DNA from: Monosiga brevicollis MX1
Taxonomy: Eukaryota; Opisthokonta; Choanoflagellata; Craspedida; Salpingoecidae
Direction of reading: 5' to 3'
Assembly (NCBI RefSeq): GCF_000002865.3
Contig: NW_001865046.1
Location: forward strand, 579,492-643,491
Length of the DNA stretch: 64,000 bases
Shown: in pieces, positions 1-11,729 of the stretch
Layout of the letters: every line of letters starts with the position of its first letter
How positions within the stretch are numbered: the first letter of the stretch is position 1
Notes under the pieces: model-generated
Database searches by the model: none
Seen by the model: only the letters and a program-made list of their open reading frames with translations
Told to the model about the DNA's origin: nothing
Made by a program: the position numbers and the translations under genes

Positions 1-197
1 AAAGGCAACCGACCACAGAAGGAAAAGACATCATACAAAGGACTTTACAAAAATTCAGCAAAAATACCACACAAATACAGCAAAAATTAAAGCAAAGAAA
101 ACAAGTCAAGCCATGAAAAGATCACAACGAGAACCACCTAGGGAGCGACAGGTGCACACAGGGATCCCCACAGAGGGACCCCCGAGACGGTGCCTAC
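1..197. other. Non-coding flank of the RT-tail fragment
   Basis: No coding signal is visible. Read on the minus strand it lies downstream of the reverse-transcriptase-tail fragment and is T-rich toward the window edge, so it could be the 3' end of that element. This is inference only. Confidence 0.3.
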
Positions 198-545
198 CTA
201 CGACGAGCGCAGGCAGACACCGCCAAAGTGGCGCTGGATGTGGTTAGCGTTCATCTGATGGACCAGCGCCGCAAAGCGACCCTTCCACCGAGGAACAAAG
301 GCCTCATCCAGCCCCGGCTGGTACACACCACGGGCCTCGGCGCAGCGGGCGAGCTGACCAAGCAGATCCACAAAGGAGGAGGCGAACCCACCGGTTGTCG
401 TCATCGCCGCAGGGACGATCAGAGTTTTTCCATGGTTGAAACCGGTGTAGTAGTCGCGCTTCTCCTTTTCGGCTCGGCGAAGGGCAGCGCCCACCTTGAT
501 GCAGGCTTGCGAGGTGGTTGGGGGTTGGGCTGTGCGTAAATCCAT
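198..545 (-). mobile_element. Reverse-transcriptase tail fragment of a retroelement (non-LTR-like)
   Basis: The minus-strand reading frame encodes about 115 residues. It resembles the region just after the polymerase core in many protist non-LTR-type reverse transcriptases: a basic helix with AEKEKRDYY, a short strand ending in VPAAMTTTGG, a helix FVDLLGQLARCA, and a terminal segment with RFAALVHQMNANHIQ. Those proteins typically carry a comparable K-x-Y, 'FVP..-.T.G' and 'VNARM/ANA' pattern. No catalytic reverse-transcriptase motifs, endonuclease or terminal repeats are visible here. It is therefore best read as a 5'-truncated fossil copy. Family assignment is by pattern memory; a host gene exon is the alternative. 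Confidence 0.42.
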
Positions 546-1630
546 ACAAACTTATGTAGTAAAACAAAGTCGTGAGAGGCGACCCAGAGCTATCGCCCCT
601 CGAACATTCGTCGAACGCGGCAGTCAAAACGTTTCAGGCAAAAGCCTTCACAGTGCTGTCTGATTCTAAAGGCACGCGGGGTCTTCATGTACCCCCCCTC
701 TAAGAGTGCGTGTGTATGTGTGAAACTTAGCTAGTAAAGTCGTCCAGCCTTTGGGCATGAATGCTGACTGTGTGCAAAAGCAGTGGATGTGCTCACATGC
801 GCGGGGAAGGCGGCTTTGACGGTAACCTGATGTGCGAATGTGCCGTGGTGTTTGTGTACCGCCTTGTGTGATAAGCTTGTGGGCATTGTTATTTCTCCTT
901 GTTGGGACACCTGCGGTTGGGCACGAGCTGCACTTTCCCTATCCTCGGGATTGAGCGACTCTACAGCTATTCTAACGGTGCACCCGAGTCGTGTGTCAAA
1001 ACACACTACTCACCTGGTCTAGTCACTGTGAATGGTTGCCGACCGCAGCTGATTCAATTGACCTTAAGGCATCATCAAAGCTTTCGCTCCGTCCTGATGG
1101 ACTTCTCTCAAACCTCTCTCAAAACGTTTCTCAAAACGCTTCTTCAAACCTACGCGCTTCCTCGCACCCCAAAACCGGCCTCCAGACTTTCTGGAGCCTG
1201 ACACACACCCTGTACGAGAAACAAACCAGTACTATAACTCTCGATGTGGGGCAGCTACGCTCACATTATGACATCTCATAGAATCAACAGATCTGCGCGG
1301 TTCGAGTAAAAATTCGCCGGCACCCCCTTTGGTGCGACTCCTCTCCAACAACCATTTTTCAAGTTTTGGTACCAATTTTCCAAAGGTAACAACAATAATT
1401 ATTCTGTATAGCGCTACGAATTTCAACTTTGAAAACTTTACAAAAGTTTAACATAAACTCACAAAACTTTTACATGTACATCCGGATGTATCAGATCCAA
1501 TGTTAAAAATTTCTGTAGGTCATGCACATCGTGTTGTTGAATTCAATTTCATAATTATTAAATTTTATTGTACGGAAGGAAAGTTTTCACACGATGCGTG
1601 GTCCTAATTTTCAGGTGTAACTTTTCATCG
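546..1630. other. Intergenic region with an AT-rich promoter island
   Basis: No supportable gene. The left half (about 546-1290) is mixed-composition DNA with only short open frames. From about 1360 to 1600 it becomes strongly AT-rich and leads into the glycosyltransferase gene at 1631. It contains the 20-bp motif annotated at 1471-1490. Confidence 0.6.
1471..1490 (+). promoter_or_regulatory. Candidate promoter element TACATGTACATCCGGATGTA
   Basis: A 20-bp sequence made of the palindrome TACATGTA overlapping the 14-bp perfect palindrome TACATCCGGATGTA. It lies 140 bp upstream of the glycosyltransferase start. An identical copy occurs at 24766-24785 in the same orientation relative to the gene it precedes. 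Function is inferred from position and conservation only. Confidence 0.45.
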
Positions 1631-3330
1631 ATGATGGCGGGCCAGAAAGGGTCGTGGATGCTGTTGGGTGGCGGCACGGTCTTAGTCTTGGGGTGTCTCA
1701 TGATCTACGTGAACATCCAACTCGGCATATTGCATGGTTTGTGGCAAATGAGATGACTGCTCTCCACTGCCCCTTTTCAGTCGCGTTGCGCGTGCAGTTT
1801 TTGGCGTGACATCCTCCAGCACCAGTCAGCTGATTCCTCCCTTTTGCATTGCATGCTTTAGATCGCCTCATCCAGCTTCGTGCGCGAGAAGATCCGATTG
1901 AGATCGAGTCCTCAAAGTTCATTGCACACCGAGGCGTGCTGCAGCGCGCTGAGGCCGATTTATATGCGCATCTCAGCGATCCTGCGGCCCACGGTGCGAC
2001 TCGTCTCATGATAACACGTCTTTGCCTCAAGAGCTCAATGACTCACTCAGACAAAGCTCCACATGCCGGTGGCAATTTGGCTAGCCATGACGTCTTTGCA
2101 TAACCACCGGTTCTGGCCTGTAGACTTTCGCCGCAATTGCACCGTGAATCCCTCCATTCATTTCGATGCGACCGGTGAATTTTTGCAAGAATGCTCTCCG
2201 GTACGTTAGTGAGTGATTGACTGTTATTGCAAAACGTCGTGTTACACTTATATATATGCCACCTCGTTGTGGCATGTTTGGTGGCCAGACAAGAGGCTTT
2301 CTGTACAACCAGCCTGTTCAGCAACGATGGCCGTCTTCAGCAGTCATGTGCGTTGCTTTCGCTCAGCTGCCAACCGTCTGAGTGGATTTTCTAGTGCCTC
2401 GCGCTTGTGGAAAGAATAGTACTTGTGAAAAATCGGTCTCACAAAGTTTTTCTGGTTGGAACGACTGATCAATCGTGCCACGTGTTTAGGTTGAGCTTGG
2501 AAGGACACTGGGACAACTATCGAGTCCGGCGCGATGCCTTTCAACGTGCCGGCCTACAATTGCGGCGGTTTATGGGAGTACCGGGCATGGCGCGATTCAA
2601 GCACGAGTATGTTGAGACGACGTATAAGGGCAACCCAGTCTTGGGACGCAAATGGCAAGGCAAACTTGTTTTTCCTCGGCAGCCAGGATACCTAACGCCT
2701 GGCGAACAAGGGTATTTAGCAACGATGCGCCAGCTGTTCGAGGAGGCTATGCAAGACCAGAGCATATCAACTTTACTTGTGTTTGACGATGATGCGCTCC
2801 TGCACTGCAACTTCACGGAGGCACTTAGTGAGCTGTTGAGTGAGGAGCGATGTGGGAGTTTGGTGGACATTCACGGCACAGGTGGTGTGCTGCTGTTGGG
2901 TGCCACGATCTGGATCAACGGCACGTTTCCATCACGAGGCCGATGGACTGGTGGCTGGCGGCAAGTGATGTATGACATTCGAGCGACAGAGAAGCGGACC
3001 GGCCGGAGGACGCAGTGCTTCAACGTGGACCGAAAAACCATGGGCACATTTGGTGTAATTTACCATCGGCACACGTTCCCGTACATTATTGAATGGATTC
3101 AGCGCGCTGAGAAACCCTTCGACCACATTTGGGCTCATCTGACAGACAAGGGCTTTCCCGTGCGCGCAGCTCGCGATGCCATTGTTGTGCAAGATGTGCG
3201 ACATGAGTCTTCAGTCGATCCCAGCCGAGGCCTTCAAGAAGACCTCTGGGCTCGGGCCCGCCAGCATCGCTGGGATATGAGCAGGTTCTGCGATCCTGCC
3301 ACCGGAGCTTCTTTGCAAGTGCCCAAATAA
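1631..3330 (+). CDS. GT25-like type II membrane glycosyltransferase
   Basis: Probable Golgi or ER lumenal glycosyltransferase. My exon model is 1631-1736, 1862-1993, 2124-2200, 2296-2342 and 2490-3330. All phases close and give about 400 residues. The protein begins with a short cytosolic stretch (MMAGQKGS) and a single hydrophobic signal-anchor, residues about 10-30. The last exon has the layout of family GT25: an opening SLEGHWDNYR followed by a basic helix and RFMGV, then LTPGEQGYLATMRQLFE, then LLVFDDDALLH. The DDD matches the acidic metal-binding motif (EDD/DxD) of that family. The sugar and acceptor cannot be deduced. An AT-rich promoter with the 20-bp palindromic element precedes it. 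Exon 4 is the least certain because its acceptor is weak. Confidence 0.6.
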
Positions 3331-4251
3331 TTCTGTATTGGCTTTGCGCCTCAGAAGTTCATAGGTTTGAGTAGTTCCGTTTTGATGTGTCAAAGTTTTT
3401 GACGCTGCGTTTGATGTAGATGCATACAAAGAGAGTGACTGGTTTTGTGGTGACTATTGGTTGAAATCGATTATGTTGCAGTCAGGGCCATATTGTAGTC
3501 AGCATGGCGGAGATGAAGCACAAGACGCAAAGCACGTGTCACATCGGAAAAGCAAACAGGGTTTGCCTAGTTGTCGGTGCCGCTTGTTTTGAGGCGGGAG
3601 AAGCGCTGCTCCAGTTCCGAAGGCGGAACGATGCGTGCGCTCTAAGTCAACCCAACGCACGAGGTATGAGAAGAGTGCCCGTACGAGTCGGAAGCCATGA
3701 GCGCTGTGACCCACATCATCAACTGCTTGGGATCGTAGCCGCAGCTTGGCAGCCAACTCGCTCTCTGGAGGCTTGTTTCGGTGCGTCGAAGTTCCTTTCT
3801 ATTGATGTAAAGAATAGGCGGGCATTGGCACTGTGAATGGAGTGCGCCATATCGTGCTGCGGACAGGCACCGGTGGCTATGGGCCCCATACTCTGATTTC
3901 AGTGTGACGGCGCCTGAATTCTGCAAGGCCGTTAGTCGCGGATGCTTTGGGTTCGTGTGCGCTGCGAGTGTGATGCATTTGAATGGCCTGCCATGAAACA
4001 CAAAGGAGTGAGTAATCGTGCAGGACGGCATCAAAGTGGAACATGAGATTCTACCCACTTTGGCCAGATTGGGCCTATCTTGCAGCGGGGTCTCGTAGGA
4101 TTCCATGCCTCCAAAGCCCACTGATCTGCGCCGTTGCTATTGTCGAGTTGAGTGGTCATGCAATGTCAAACAATGCATGAGGAGAGAGAGAGGGAGAGAG
4201 AGGGAGAGGAGAGGAGATTATCTGCAAACGACTTGCTCCTCTTTCCCTGGC
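3331..4251. other. Convergent intergenic region
   Basis: Lies between the ends of the glycosyltransferase (+) and the SH3 gene (-). It holds a 159-codon open frame on the minus strand (3642-4121) with no recognisable domain and a GA-rich tract at about 4170-4218. The open frame could represent extra 3' exons of the SH3 gene, but I cannot support it as coding. Confidence 0.5.
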
Positions 4252-4730
4252 TCAGGGCAGCAAAGAGCCGAGACTGACGCGAGGGGTGCCACCGTTGCTC
4301 TGGGGCTTCTCCGATTCGGTCGAGTAGTTGCTTGCTTGATCACTCAGTGGTTCCAGTTCCTCAGCCGGGGACATCCACGTAGGTGCATGCTCCACGTACG
4401 CAGCTGCAATCCATCCTTCTTTGCCATGTCGGTCCGCACCTTCCCACCTGGATTCATCGATCAGTCGAAACAGACGGTGAGTCTGGATGATAGAGTCTGA
4501 AATCGAAAAAATAAAAGGCGCGGGGAAAAAGCAAGACGCAAAACAGCGGCGCGCATGAAAAAAAAAACAGGCAACATGCTCGCGCACCAGTCATCATTGG
4601 CGATGTCATGTACAGTGAGAATGTCGCCCTTCTTGAAAGAGAGCTCCTTGTCAGTCTGGGCAGTGTAGTCGTGGAGGGCACGGACCTTTGGGAAGGGTGC
4701 CACATCGTCTGAATCTTCGGGTGTCGACAT
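4252..4730 (-). CDS. Small single-SH3-domain protein
   Basis: Two exons, 4588-4730 and 4252-4447, join within the codon pair for the SH3 tryptophans: exon 1 ends ..GAC TG and exon 2 starts G TGG. They encode 112 residues. After a 13-residue acidic/polar leader comes a canonical SH3 fold: ALHDYTAQTDKELSFKKGD, ILTVHDIANDDWWEG, GKEGWIAAAYVE. The ALYDY-like, WW, and aromatic-plus-Tyr ligand-groove residues are all present; the usual 'P' before xxYV is Ala (WIAAAYV). The remaining 40 residues are a Ser/Pro/Glu-rich tail with no other domain. Expected role is binding proline-rich ligands in the cytosol. The start at 4730 is chosen because it begins the compact domain; an in-frame extension upstream exists. 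It diverges from the EF-hand gene across a 580-bp region that contains the long AG tract. Confidence 0.75.
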
Positions 4731-5312
<582 letters not shown>

Positions 5313-6229
5313 ATGCAGATTCGGAGCTTGGTCATGAGGATCGCACTGATGTGCGCGCTGCTGGGCGTTGTTGTGGCGAGTGGGCGTCGCCGTCGCACGG
5401 CCACAATGGATGATATCATGGAAGCGTGAGTCAAGTCGAGTCAGAGCACCCTATCTACGCGCATGCTGGAATTTGACCTTTTTGTTGTGGGGCCCGGGCT
5501 GATCCTCCTTGGCGTGTGTTTGGGCTCTTTAGGGATATGGAGCATCATGGGGTTGAGGACTTTGCATCAGAAGACTTCTTCCATGTCAGTAATCACCCGT
5601 GCCTACGGAAAGTGTGTCTAGCTTGCACCGCAGCCCACACCCTCACAACCCTCTTTTTTCGGCTCATTGGTGGCAGATGCACGACTACAATGAGGATGGT
5701 CATTTGGACGAGGCCGAGGTGCAAGCGGTAAATAATTTGAGCTGCTTGTTCTTGTATGCTAGATCTCATCTGTCTCCTGCTGCGTGACATTGTTGATGCT
5801 TAAACTATTGAATCATTGCCCTCCCCCACCCCACCCCTGACCCTGCAACTTGAAAAGTTTTACAAAGAGGTGGCCAAGAACATGCGGTTCCCGCCAGAAA
5901 TGGACACGGCCATGATGGAACAGCTGGTCAGTGTGTTCCGTCCATGCTGTACGCTTGGAGTTTGCCCATCCATATCCTCCCACTCATCCAAAATCTCGAT
6001 GCCCTCAGGTGTGGAACCTAATCGACATCAACAAGGATCGTCGTATCTCGCTGGATGAGTTTCGCCTCGGCCGTACGTGCTGCTACACGTGCACGCATCC
6101 TTTTGCTTGTTGATTTCTTTTTTTGGAATCCAAGGGCATTATGCAGAAGCCTCACACGTCGTTGTGGCATGCTTTGCTTTAGTCGACTTGCAAAACCAAG
6201 AACGCCACAAAGTTCGTCGCGGTCACTAA
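5313..6229 (+). CDS. Secreted nucleobindin/MCFD2-like two-EF-hand protein
   Basis: Six exons (5313-5425, 5533-5584, 5677-5727, 5858-5926, 6009-6072, 6183-6229) close in frame to 131 residues. The N-terminus is a clear signal peptide (residues about 8-24, hydrophobic, ending VVVASG), followed by a basic RRRR patch. Two calcium-binding loops are visible: MHDYNEDGHLDEAEVQA, with D-N-D-H-D-E spacing, and LIDINKDRRISLDEF. The spacing and the 'HDxNxDGxLDExE ... DxNKDRxxxxEEF' pair resemble nucleobindin and MCFD2, which act in the early secretory pathway. It is far shorter than nucleobindin: there is no DNA-binding or leucine-zipper region. It ends HKVRRGH without an obvious KDEL-type retrieval signal. 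The acceptor of exon 4 has a weak pyrimidine tract. Confidence 0.72.
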
Positions 6230-6525
6230 AGTCACTGCGCTCAGCAAACTTCAGCTTTGCAGGGACTAAAAGAGTGCTTCAAACGACGCGCCAGGATAAT
6301 CAATCTTTTTTCTTCTTCTTTGTGCACCCATGTCAACCAAAGCAAACTTTACAATGTTTGGTGATTGCAATTTTGTCTCGGCCCATAAGAACAAAGGCAA
6401 GGCACTCTCGCAACTTGCCGCGAGGCAGCGTTGCCACAACGACAGGGTACGGCGACGGTTGGCAAAGGGTCCTCGAGCCATGTAAAACTGGCGAGGGTGC
6501 CACAGCAGCAAGCAAGCTAGATGGT
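6230..6525. other. Convergent 3' region
   Basis: About 300 bp between the EF-hand gene stop and the Nup93 stop. It probably carries both 3' UTRs. No feature recognised beyond a T-rich stretch at 6303-6322. Confidence 0.5.
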
Positions 6526-9500
6526 CTACAGCATGCTGTTTTCCATGCCAATCAGACTGGCTGCCAGACTGCTGGGCATGACCTGAGACACCTGACCACT
6601 GTATTCGGACAGCGCACGGGCTGCCTTCTGGCACTGATCCATCTTCTGCTTGCACAGCAACACATTGACGAGGCAGTGAGGACGAAGAGCGGGAGGGTCG
6701 GCCCAAAGCCATAAGTCCAGTGACATAACCAAGGATAAGGTCATGTTCAACCTACCTCTTGCGACTTGGAGAACTGGCTTTGCTTCTGCAAACAGCAAGG
6801 AAAAAAAAAATGATGGGAATTTGATCAGTTGTCATGTGGGGATGGCCGCACCCGTGCACCCGCGCCTGAACCTCACAGCCAACCGACGTACCTGCTGGTG
6901 AAACTGAAAGTGCCAGCACTTCATGGCGTTGACCAAAAGGTCGGACAAGAACCGGCGGACCTGTGCAGGGTGAGCGGGCAAAACATTGAACTTTCTGTGG
7001 GATTGGGTGGAGGCATTCCCGGAAACAGTCCGTGCCAGACGAAAACAAACAAAACAAACAAGCTAACAAACAAACAAAAGCTCACCTCGTCGGGAAGGGC
7101 CTTGCAATTGTCGACGCAGGCTCGGACCGACTCGAGCCGGCACGGAATGACATTCAAACGGTCCAGCTCCTGATATAATCGGGACCGCGACAGGTGCGCG
7201 TGGAGTTGCAGATGGATGCGTGAATGCTGCATGGTTTTCGCAAGGCGTGGAGCGTGTGAAGGCAACACGATGAAAAACGTTGAACAAACCTGGATGGCCT
7301 TTTCACAGCCGATGACATCGCCCTCGCGAGCCGTACGCAAGAGAGTTTGCACACGTAGGAGGAGATTAATCTTTTCCATCAGCTTTTCTTCCCCTGCAAA
7401 GCGGCGATGCTGCTGCATCTGTTCAGCCAAAAGCTGCAAGTCTTGAAATTCGGCTGCCGAATGAATGCTGCCCGCCTGATCACACGCGCCGCCAGTATGA
7501 CCAACATGACTGCGTGAGCTTTGCCTCTTTTGCCATTACACAGCAATGCGAGCAAACATGTACAAAGCTCTCGTACCTGTGATAAGCAGGTCACCATCAG
7601 CTCCAGTGCTCGTTTGAGCTCCTACCAAATTGCAACACGGATCAAGTGGCGCATTCAGAAAGGCAATATTGTTGAATGAGCAAATGAATGGTTACAGGGT
7701 TTGCGGGTGTGCCTTGCGTCGCGGAATACCGGGCCCGCCCCAGCGGTGACACGTACGTTGGCCATGTCAAAGAGGTTGATGGCGTCAGAAAGGGCGCCCT
7801 GCTTCTCCACCGCCAAGGCAATATCGCGGATAAAGGTTCGCAGTTCTTGCTCCCGGCCCTTGAACAGCTGCAAGAGCTGGCCACCATGAATCTGTGAAAG
7901 AAGGTACAGTCAATCAAGCCAGCGTTAGAAAGAGAAAGATTGACACGCCAAGCAGCTTCATTGGCACATGGTGCCCGATACCAATCCCAAACAAACCTTG
8001 TTGTCATCCCAATGCAGGACGCCGAACAAGTCATTCCACTGTTGTCATGCAAGGGGCATCGTCAAAAGGATGAGGTCGTGCCGTATCTATGTTCAAGGGC
8101 TACGCTGGCACATGCCAATGTTTACGTACACGGCGCGTCTTGAGAGCCATATCTTTCACAAGACGATGGAATAGGCGATTCTCAGGAGTACTGTCACCCG
8201 ACAGACGGCCCTCGTCCTCGTTTGTGCGCCATTGAAGGTCGCTGTACGGGTCACAGACAGGTATGCGTGTGGGGTGAGGATTCTTCTTGTTTCTCGCAGG
8301 CAAGAGGAACCACAACTACAGCCAAATTTGCTTTCTCCGCAAGTTGACTGATAGACGGCAAGACAAGACACAGTCTCCCACACATGGTCATACAACGTAC
8401 CGCATCAGGTAAAGATAATGAAGGGCCGGCTCCACGTCGGTGCAATAGAACGCGTGAACATAGCGCTGCAAAATGAGCCCGAGGTTGATCTGATGGGTTG
8501 ATGAGGCACCCTGCTCTTCTTCAGCCCGCACTTCAGAGCCAGTTTGGAACACATACACATGATGGAAGCGGGCACGAGCGCCACCAAAGTCGGGTGGACA
8601 TGAGTTTGAATGAGAGCATTTCGTGTTTATTCCATTTTAACACTCGAGTAGACTTACGGCTGGCAAATTGCATGCTAGGTGTGATGGCCAAAACACCCAG
8701 CCAGTACAGAGGCAAGGCAAAGTGGAGGGCCAAGGTGGTGTCACGCAAGGAAAGAAAGTGGACCGCCTACGTTTTGTGAAAGGATGCGAATCAGTCTGAT
8801 TGTAGGGATGTCGCCTCAAGTAGCACATCCAGCACACCACACGGCGTGTCAACAAACCTTCTCAAACTGCAAGGAGAGGAGCAAAATGCGCAGGTATTTC
8901 CAGGGCTCGCGGTCCGCCTGAAAGTGGCTTTCACCTGCCGCGACATGAAACAGTGATTTCAGTTAGCGTAGACAACATGGTGTTGAATCACAGGGCGGGG
9001 ACAAGCACATGGCAAGTCAAATGGAGGAACAAAGCCTGAAAAGAATTGCAACAGCCCATTTTCTTGTTTGGTCAAAGCATGGCGGGAGGTCCAATGAGAG
9101 CACCTACCGTAGGTCTCGGACAAAAGTCGCTGCAGCTGATGCATGGCTGGTGCCACGTCCTTCTCCTCAACGGGTAGCAGAGAAAGCTACAGCAGTTGTG
9201 CACGCATGACAACTTAATGAGGGGAGAATGAACAAACAAACAAAAACTACAGCCTCGGCGCGAATACGTGCAAGGCGAACAAGTGCGGACAGGAAGGCAA
9301 CAAGACGGACCTTAATCCAAATGAAGTCCTCCACATTGACCGCTACCTCGCGATGGGCATCGCGCTCGCGTTCGCAGACACCCAGGATGTTCCACACGGC
9401 TCGCTCATACTGCGTTGGGATTGGATGATGCACGTCATGGGGTACAAGGTGAGGTCAAGTGCCAAAGTTTGCAGCTTGAAAGGGGATTGAAGTCAAATCG

Positions 9501-9932
9501 GACCTTGGCATTGTGGAGGCTGGCCTGACGATAATATTGCTCGACGCTACCTCGGACTCGCGAACTAAACCGAACAGGGAGGGGGCATGAAATGTGCGCA
9601 AAGCGGTGAGTGAGGGGGGAGTTGGCACGCAAGCTTTGAGTTGGTAGGTCAAGGCGGGCGGGGGCCCAGGCCTACCGTTTGTTGCTCTTGTATGCATCCA
9701 GGCTCTCAATCAAAATGTCCTTTGCATCGAAATAGTTGGCAAACTCGAATGCCAGATCAAGATTGCCAGTACGCAGGCAATAGTAAAGCCGGGCCCAGTC
9801 CTGTTCGTTGGAGCCGTTGGCTTCACTTCCTAGAACAATGCGCACGTAATCGTCCACGCCGTCCTTGGAGAGAACGCTGCCTTGGTATTGCCCCTGGTTG
9901 AGGGCACGCTTCATGCGTTCCGTGTATCTGAG

Positions 9933-10010
<78 letters not shown>

Positions 10011-11729
10011 GCGCCAGTCAGGTGAGGGGTAGGCAGACAAACAACAATGCAGATAAATGAAGAACACGGGGGCTTCAAGCTGTGCAGGAAGACCAACCGG
10101 GATTCCAGCACTCGGCGGCTGTTCGCGATGAGATGGCCAAGTCGATCCCCAGACCAGCGCTTCTACAAAGGGTAAGGTTGTTGAGCAGAACAGCAAAGGG
10201 TGTCGAGACTTGAGTATGGGGCAAGGGTCGTACCTCATAGTGGCCTGCGTCCTCAGGCAAATTGCCCTTTTCATCTTGCAACAGACCGCTGATGATGCTC
10301 CACGCGTCCTTGATGTCGTCACGACTCTACAAAATACAACCAAGAGCAACACCCCGGAAAGCAAACCCAGCAAGGCCCAATGTGCACATGAACAGACCGT
10401 TCTGGCCACGAGGCCTTGGAACACGAACAAAAACACGTACCGCAACTTCGACTTCGGATGAGCATTCCTTCATTCGCTGCACAAATGGATACGATGCCTG
10501 CCAAGAGAGCCCAAGGGGCGAGGAGTCAGACATCAGGCATCGGCTTGGCATGAGACGATATGCGATAGGAGAAACGTACTTCCTGCGCCTGGGCACGAGC
10601 GGCATCCATGACCACTTGCGCGTAGCGATGCATGCGAGAATCCATGGAGCTGTAATCCTGCATCGCGGCGGGGGGTCAGTAAAGTCAGTGAGGGGAGGGG
10701 TTCGGGCGGTGGACACCACCGGACGAGACAAGATGCAGACCCGTCAAGCTCGTACCATGGGGGCATTGAGATCGCGCGGTTTGACAACGGGCTCCTGGTC
10801 AAGCATGCTACCAATCTGCAAAACGTCGCGGATCGAATTCTGCTGCTCTTCCCAGTGATGCTCCATGTGACGTTGGTGGCGCGCACGGAAGTCCTCCTCA
10901 GCCTGTGAAAGTGCAATGAGCATGGGCCCACAAACTATCCTCAAACCAGAATAGCCACCTCTCCCTGCCTTTGGTGATTGTTTGAATCCTCACCTTGTTC
11001 AGCGAAGTGGTCATGACGGCCATAATGGCATTCTGCCGTTCACTCTTGAGAAAGTCCTAGAGAAACATCCCGCAGGTAAAGAAAGGGAGAGAGAAAGGAA
11101 GAGAGAAGGGAAGAGAGAAGGGGAGAGAGAAAGGGAGAGAGAAAGGAAGAGCGTGAGAGGAAAAGAAGAAGAAGAAGAAGAAGAAGAAGAAAGGGCAAGG
11201 GTGAACATGGCATGACCCAGACAAAAGGTCAAGTCGGGTGATGGCAAGGATGGTAATGTGGAGCCAAGAGCGTGCCGACCTCGACATTGGCGGGGGTACC
11301 GCTGAAGGGCTGCAAGGTTGGCTTGAGGTTGAGTGATTTGATGTTGCGCTCAAAGTCCTCGACGTCAATGCCATGTCGAGCCAGAGGAATTTGACTGAGA
11401 AAATGCGGCAAAGAGTCGGGCGCATCAAAATATGAACCGAGCGGGTGGGCCAACTAAGTCGAGCACCAACTGCGAGCTCGCCCGAGAGGGGCATCATCCA
11501 ATCCTTAAAACAACACAAGAAGAGCCTCAAATCAGGCGGGCACGTACGCTTGGGTTTTGGCATCGCCAGTGCCACGGGCCGTGCGCTGAGCCAAAAGCTT
11601 GGCTTCTACTCGGGTTTGCTGGACCGAGCGCTCGAGACGCAGGCCGCCCAAGGCCAGGTTCTGCGAGTTTTGCAGACCTGTATTGGTCTCTCGTGCACGT
11701 TGCACGAGGTCTGCGAGAGAAGCTGCCAT
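6526..11729 (-). CDS. NUP93: Nucleoporin Nup93/Nic96 family
   Basis: Scaffold nucleoporin of the inner ring of the nuclear pore complex. The gene has many short introns. Blocks that align in order with animal Nup93 are: an N-terminal coiled region from 11729 (MAASLADLVQRARE.., ending near 11532); the segment HGIDVEDFERNIKSL (about 11290-11400); the helical-solenoid block with DWARLYYCLRTGNLDLAFE (about 9700-9830), equivalent to the vertebrate 'WALIYYCMRCGDL' stretch; a later block with DPYSDLQW (about 8170-8250); ELDRLNVIPCRLESV (about 7090-7180), equivalent to 'ERLKLVPLNQESVEERV'; and a C-terminal helical exon ending at 6526. The ATG at 11729 is the first in frame with the conserved helix. 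Introns hold an ATC trinucleotide tract (9933-10010) and a GA-rich tract (about 11076-11190). Not every exon edge was fixed. Confidence 0.85.
9933..10010. repeat. (ATC)26 trinucleotide repeat at a Nup93 splice acceptor
   Basis: A pure trinucleotide tract of 78 bp. On the gene's strand it reads (GAT)n and ends GACTCAG directly before the exon that continues Y-T-E-R-M-K-R-A. It therefore forms the last part of an intron. The apparent poly-Asp and poly-Met open frames across it are not coding, because the exon frame is closed inside the repeat. Confidence 0.9.
11076..11190. repeat. Imperfect GAGA/AAG purine tract in a Nup93 intron
   Basis: Interrupted GAGA and AAG repeats, purine-only for most of 110 bp on the plus strand, hence pyrimidine-rich in the transcript. 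It sits between Nup93 exons. Confidence 0.8.

Noticed and set aside
3642-4121. 159-codon minus-strand open frame
   Set aside because: No domain, no splice or start support; may be a chance frame in GC-rich DNA or unproven 3' exons of the SH3 gene.
9823-10111. Poly-Asp and poly-Met open frames
   Set aside because: Translations of the (ATC)n repeat; the real Nup93 exon frame is closed within the repeat and begins after the TCAG acceptor.
10262-10858. 198-codon plus-strand frame inside Nup93
   Set aside because: Antisense to conserved Nup93 exons; no similarity recognised.
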